Shown: positions 62,007 through 64,000 of the stretch, in pieces
How positions within the stretch are numbered: the stretch's first letter is position 1
Layout of the letters: each line of letters opens with the position of its first letter
Assembly: GCA_964578835.1 (NCBI GenBank)
Contig: CAZOEL010000025.1
Location: forward strand, 1 to 64,000
Length of the DNA: 64,000 nt
Direction of reading: 5' to 3'
Source of the DNA: CAZOEL01 sp964578835
GTDB taxonomy: Bacteria > Desulfobacterota > Syntrophobacteria > Syntrophobacterales > Syntrophobacteraceae
Translations under genes and position numbers: made by a program
Notes under the pieces: model-generated
Seen by the model: only the letters and a program-made list of their open reading frames with translations
What the model was told of the DNA's origin: nothing
The model's database searches: none

Positions 62007-63293
62007 CTAGCCCTCGTAGCGCCGCAGGATGCTCGACGAGTTGATTCCTCCGAACCCGAAGCTGTTCTTCAGAGCGTAGCGCACCGACTGCTCCACCATC
62101 TTGTTGGCGCAGACATCTAGATCGATCTCGGGATCGAGACGATCGATATTGATCGAGGGATGGAGGCGTCCGGCGCCCATTTGCAGCATCAGGGCGACAA
62201 TCTCGACAACGGACGAGGACCAGCAGGTGTGCCCGAGCATCGATTTAGGCGCATTGATTTTGAGCGCTCCGGCGTGCTCCCCGAACACCCGCTTGATTGC
62301 GCGTATCTCCGACACATCGCCCAGGGGTGTGGACGAAGCATGTGCCGATATGAAGTCTATCAAGCGGGGATCGATCGACGTGCTGCGAAGCACTCGCTCC
62401 ATTACCCGAACCTGGTGATCCTCGGAAGGCTGCGGCAGTCGCGAAGCCGCAGAATTCACTTCGACTCCCAGCATCTCGCCGTAAATCCGAGCCCCCCGCT
62501 CAAGGGCGTGACCCAATTCCTCGACTACAAGGGCCGCACCGCCATGGCAAGGAACAAACCCCTCGCGAGCACAATCGAATGGCCGGCTCGCCCTGGCCGG
62601 CTCGTCGTTGAAGCTCAGAGTCGAGATCGCCCCCATCATCGCCAGACCATGCAGCTCCAGCAGACTGATGTCGTAGACGGGGCCGATAACGAGGGCTATA
62701 TCCATATCATGATGCCGGATCTCGTCCATGGCGTAGCGCAAGGCGATGTTTCCCGAGGCGCAGGCGCCTCCCACAGAGTAGACCGAGCCTTCGATCTCCA
62801 GCACATCGGCCACGCACGCCCCGTGATCGGTATCCAGAAAGCCGACTGCGTAAAGCGGATCGATATAGTCCGGCTCTTCCTTATATTGCAGGCTGTTTCT
62901 GTACATGTGCATCATGTTTATATTACTGCCCGCGACAATGGCCGCCACGCGCCGCCCATCCCCCATACGCCCGCACAACCCTCCATCCAGCATGGCGTCG
63001 ACGCCCAGCAGAATGGACAGCTTCGTCGACCAGGGGGCGTTGCCGGTCAACCTCAAGAGGCGCATGAACATGGAAGCGGGTATCCGTTCGCGAAGAGATG
63101 ACACTTTGCCCTCAACATCGTAGTCGGATAGATCTCCCCCAATCTTGGAATAGATCCCGGTTGCCTCAGGGCTCTTCCAGCGGGTTATTGCAGAGCGTCC
63201 TTGAAGCAGGCTGTCCAAAAAGAGGTCCAGCTTGTCTCCAAGCGGCGTATTGATCGACATGCCGGTTATGACAATCCTCTTCCTGTCAGCCAC
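62007..63293 (-). CDS. Beta-ketoacyl-ACP synthase (FabF-like)
   Basis: About 428 residues. Thiolase-fold condensing enzyme with the Cys-His-His triad: Cys178 in SVGGACASGN, His in ISAHASSTPLGD, and His in MLGHTCWSSS. It would extend an ACP-bound acyl chain by decarboxylative condensation. GGAGGTG immediately upstream of a GTG favours the start at 63293, which overlaps the dehydratase gene by 8 bp. Divergence from FabF (for example NSFGFGGINSS is kept, but HASST is unusual) suggests a specialised rather than housekeeping role. Confidence 0.88.
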   Translation of the reverse strand: MADRKRIVITGMSINTPLGDKLDLFLDSLLQGRSAITRWKSPEATGIYSKIGGDLSDYDVEGKVSSLRERIPASMFMRLLRLTGNAPWSTKLSILLGVDAMLDGGLCGRMGDGRRVAAIVAGSNINMMHMYRNSLQYKEEPDYIDPLYAVGFLDTDHGACVADVLEIEGSVYSVGGACASGNIALRYAMDEIRHHDMDIALVIGPVYDISLLELHGLAMMGAISTLSFNDEPARASRPFDCAREGFVPCHGGAALVVEELGHALERGARIYGEMLGVEVNSAASRLPQPSEDHQVRVMERVLRSTSIDPRLIDFISAHASSTPLGDVSEIRAIKRVFGEHAGALKINAPKSMLGHTCWSSSVVEIVALMLQMGAGRLHPSINIDRLDPEIDLDVCANKMVEQSVRYALKNSFGFGGINSSSILRRYEG

Positions 63294-63828
63294 AGCACAC
63301 CTCCATGAAACCGAGAGCGCAGACAACTTCTCCCCGCAAGGCCTGAGCGGCAAAAGCAACGGTTAATCCGTTGTCCTCGATCAAAATAGCGCGCAGCGTC
63401 ATCTCATCTCCCGGCAGCACCGGGGCCGTAAAAAGGGATGATTGAATCCTTACCAGCCGGACATTGGAAACGACAGCATCATCGGCCGTCCCTCCCGCAT
63501 CCGCCCGCTCGGCCTCTAGTGCTATAAGGCATAGCCCGAGCTGTCCCATCATTTCCAAAAGGAGCACGCCTGGATAGATCGGCCGGCCGGGGAAATGACC
63601 GGCAAAGACAGGATCCCGAGGATCGATTCGGCATTTTCCCTCGAGGGCGCGCTGTTCGAAATCCAGCGCGGTTATGAAATCGATCAGCAGGAAAGGGGCG
63701 CGGTGGGGAATCAAACGTTCGATCTGCGTCCGGTCCATGCCGACCAGCCGGGTGGAAGCGGAATGGTCCCAGAGCGGCCGGCGCATCGCATGGCGCAGGA
63801 TCGGCTCATGCTCTCCCATATGCGACAT
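63286..63828 (-). CDS. FabZ-like 3-hydroxyacyl-ACP dehydratase
   Basis: About 180 residues from the ATG at 63828, preceded by AAGGAG at eight bases. Hot-dog fold with the FabZ catalytic pair: His in FAGHFPGRP and Glu in PGVLLLEMMGQ. It would dehydrate a 3-hydroxyacyl-ACP in the cycle started by the overlapping ketosynthase gene. An N-terminal ~25-residue tail precedes the fold. Upstream genes, if any, lie outside the window. Confidence 0.85.
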   Translation of the reverse strand: MSHMGEHEPILRHAMRRPLWDHSASTRLVGMDRTQIERLIPHRAPFLLIDFITALDFEQRALEGKCRIDPRDPVFAGHFPGRPIYPGVLLLEMMGQLGLCLIALEAERADAGGTADDAVVSNVRLVRIQSSLFTAPVLPGDEMTLRAILIEDNGLTVAFAAQALRGEVVCALGFMEVCCG

Positions 63829-63980
63829 CGTTAGTGCTCCTTGATGGCGGTTTCCAAGCTTCTTCAGCATCTTTTTCGACGTTTTGATCTCCAAAAATGA
63901 GCGACATCTCTCGGTGCGGGATCTTCTCGTAAGGCAGCTCACAACAAATAACCTACCACAATTAGTTCAGAAACACCCAC

Positions 63981-63998
63981 CGTCATTCCGGCAGTCTT
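63981..63998. repeat. Second copy of the CGTCATTCC repeat (truncated by window)
   Basis: CGTCATTCCGGCAGTCTT differs by one base from the copy at 27003-27020. The remainder of the element lies past the window end. Confidence 0.6.
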
Positions 63999-64000
63999 CA

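Noticed and set aside
1..64000. tRNA or rRNA genes
   Set aside because: I scanned the intergenic regions for T-loop (GGTTCRANTCC) patterns and conserved rRNA segments and saw none; a covariance-model search would be more sensitive.

Overview
The window looks like a chromosomal scaffold from an anaerobic deltaproteobacterium (Desulfobacterota), probably Syntrophobacterales-like. That placement is inference from gene content: a 2-oxoacid:ferredoxin oxidoreductase operon joined to heterodisulfide-reductase (Hdr) modules, a selenocysteine-containing HdrA, futalosine-route menaquinone genes, acyl-CoA dehydrogenase, an RND pump and many c-di-GMP/kinase signalling proteins. There are no rRNA or tRNA genes, CRISPR arrays or phage modules. 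One run of 100 N (39688-39787) breaks a repeat-rich secreted-protein gene.

Layout. 1-3.4 kb (minus strand): isochorismatase-like hydrolase, HD hydrolase, an ftsZ away from other division genes, a 254-bp palindromic repeat element, and a TIGR04076 protein. 3.7-10 kb (plus): a complete attenuator-controlled tryptophan operon: promoter, 27-residue leader peptide with Trp-Cys-Trp-Trp-Trp, two intrinsic terminators, then DAHP synthase, trpE, trpG, trpD, trpC, trpF. trpB and trpA are absent. 10-11.2 kb: zinc-ribbon protein and an unknown. 11.3-16 kb (minus): small unknown, a 1164-residue Lon-like protease with an extra HEXXH motif, and an acidic Ser/Gln-rich small protein.

16.4-26.9 kb (plus): korDABC, a giant flavin/Fe-S protein, an MvhD-HdrC-HdrB fusion, and an 808-residue HdrA-MvhD fusion read through an in-frame UGA (Sec205) with a bacterial SECIS hairpin. 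Together they form a predicted soluble complex passing electrons between 2-oxoacid oxidation, ferredoxin, NAD(P)H and a thiol/disulfide-type site. 27.2-34.9 kb (plus): signalling cluster of Ser/Thr kinase, degenerate GGDEF-type protein, FHA-EAL protein and hybrid histidine kinase. 34.9-35.7 kb (minus): fliE and flgB without flgC. 36.4-40.9 kb (plus): two paralogous secreted proteins, the second with Ig-like repeats. 41-45.7 kb: acyl-CoA dehydrogenase, CHASE2-cyclase, DUF2892 protein. 45.7-51.7 kb (minus): tripartite RND efflux operon. 51.9-56.8 kb: membrane protein, unknown, PilZ protein, mqnB-mqnD, unknown. 57-64 kb: UbiB-family kinase, transposase remnant, GNAT, and a set of acyl carrier protein, ferredoxin-nitroreductase, ketosynthase and FabZ-like dehydratase that probably continues beyond the window as a fatty-acid-like biosynthetic locus.

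The items most worth a second look are the trp leader with tandem terminators, the Sec-HdrA, the Lon with a second protease-like motif, and the kinase/FHA-EAL cluster.
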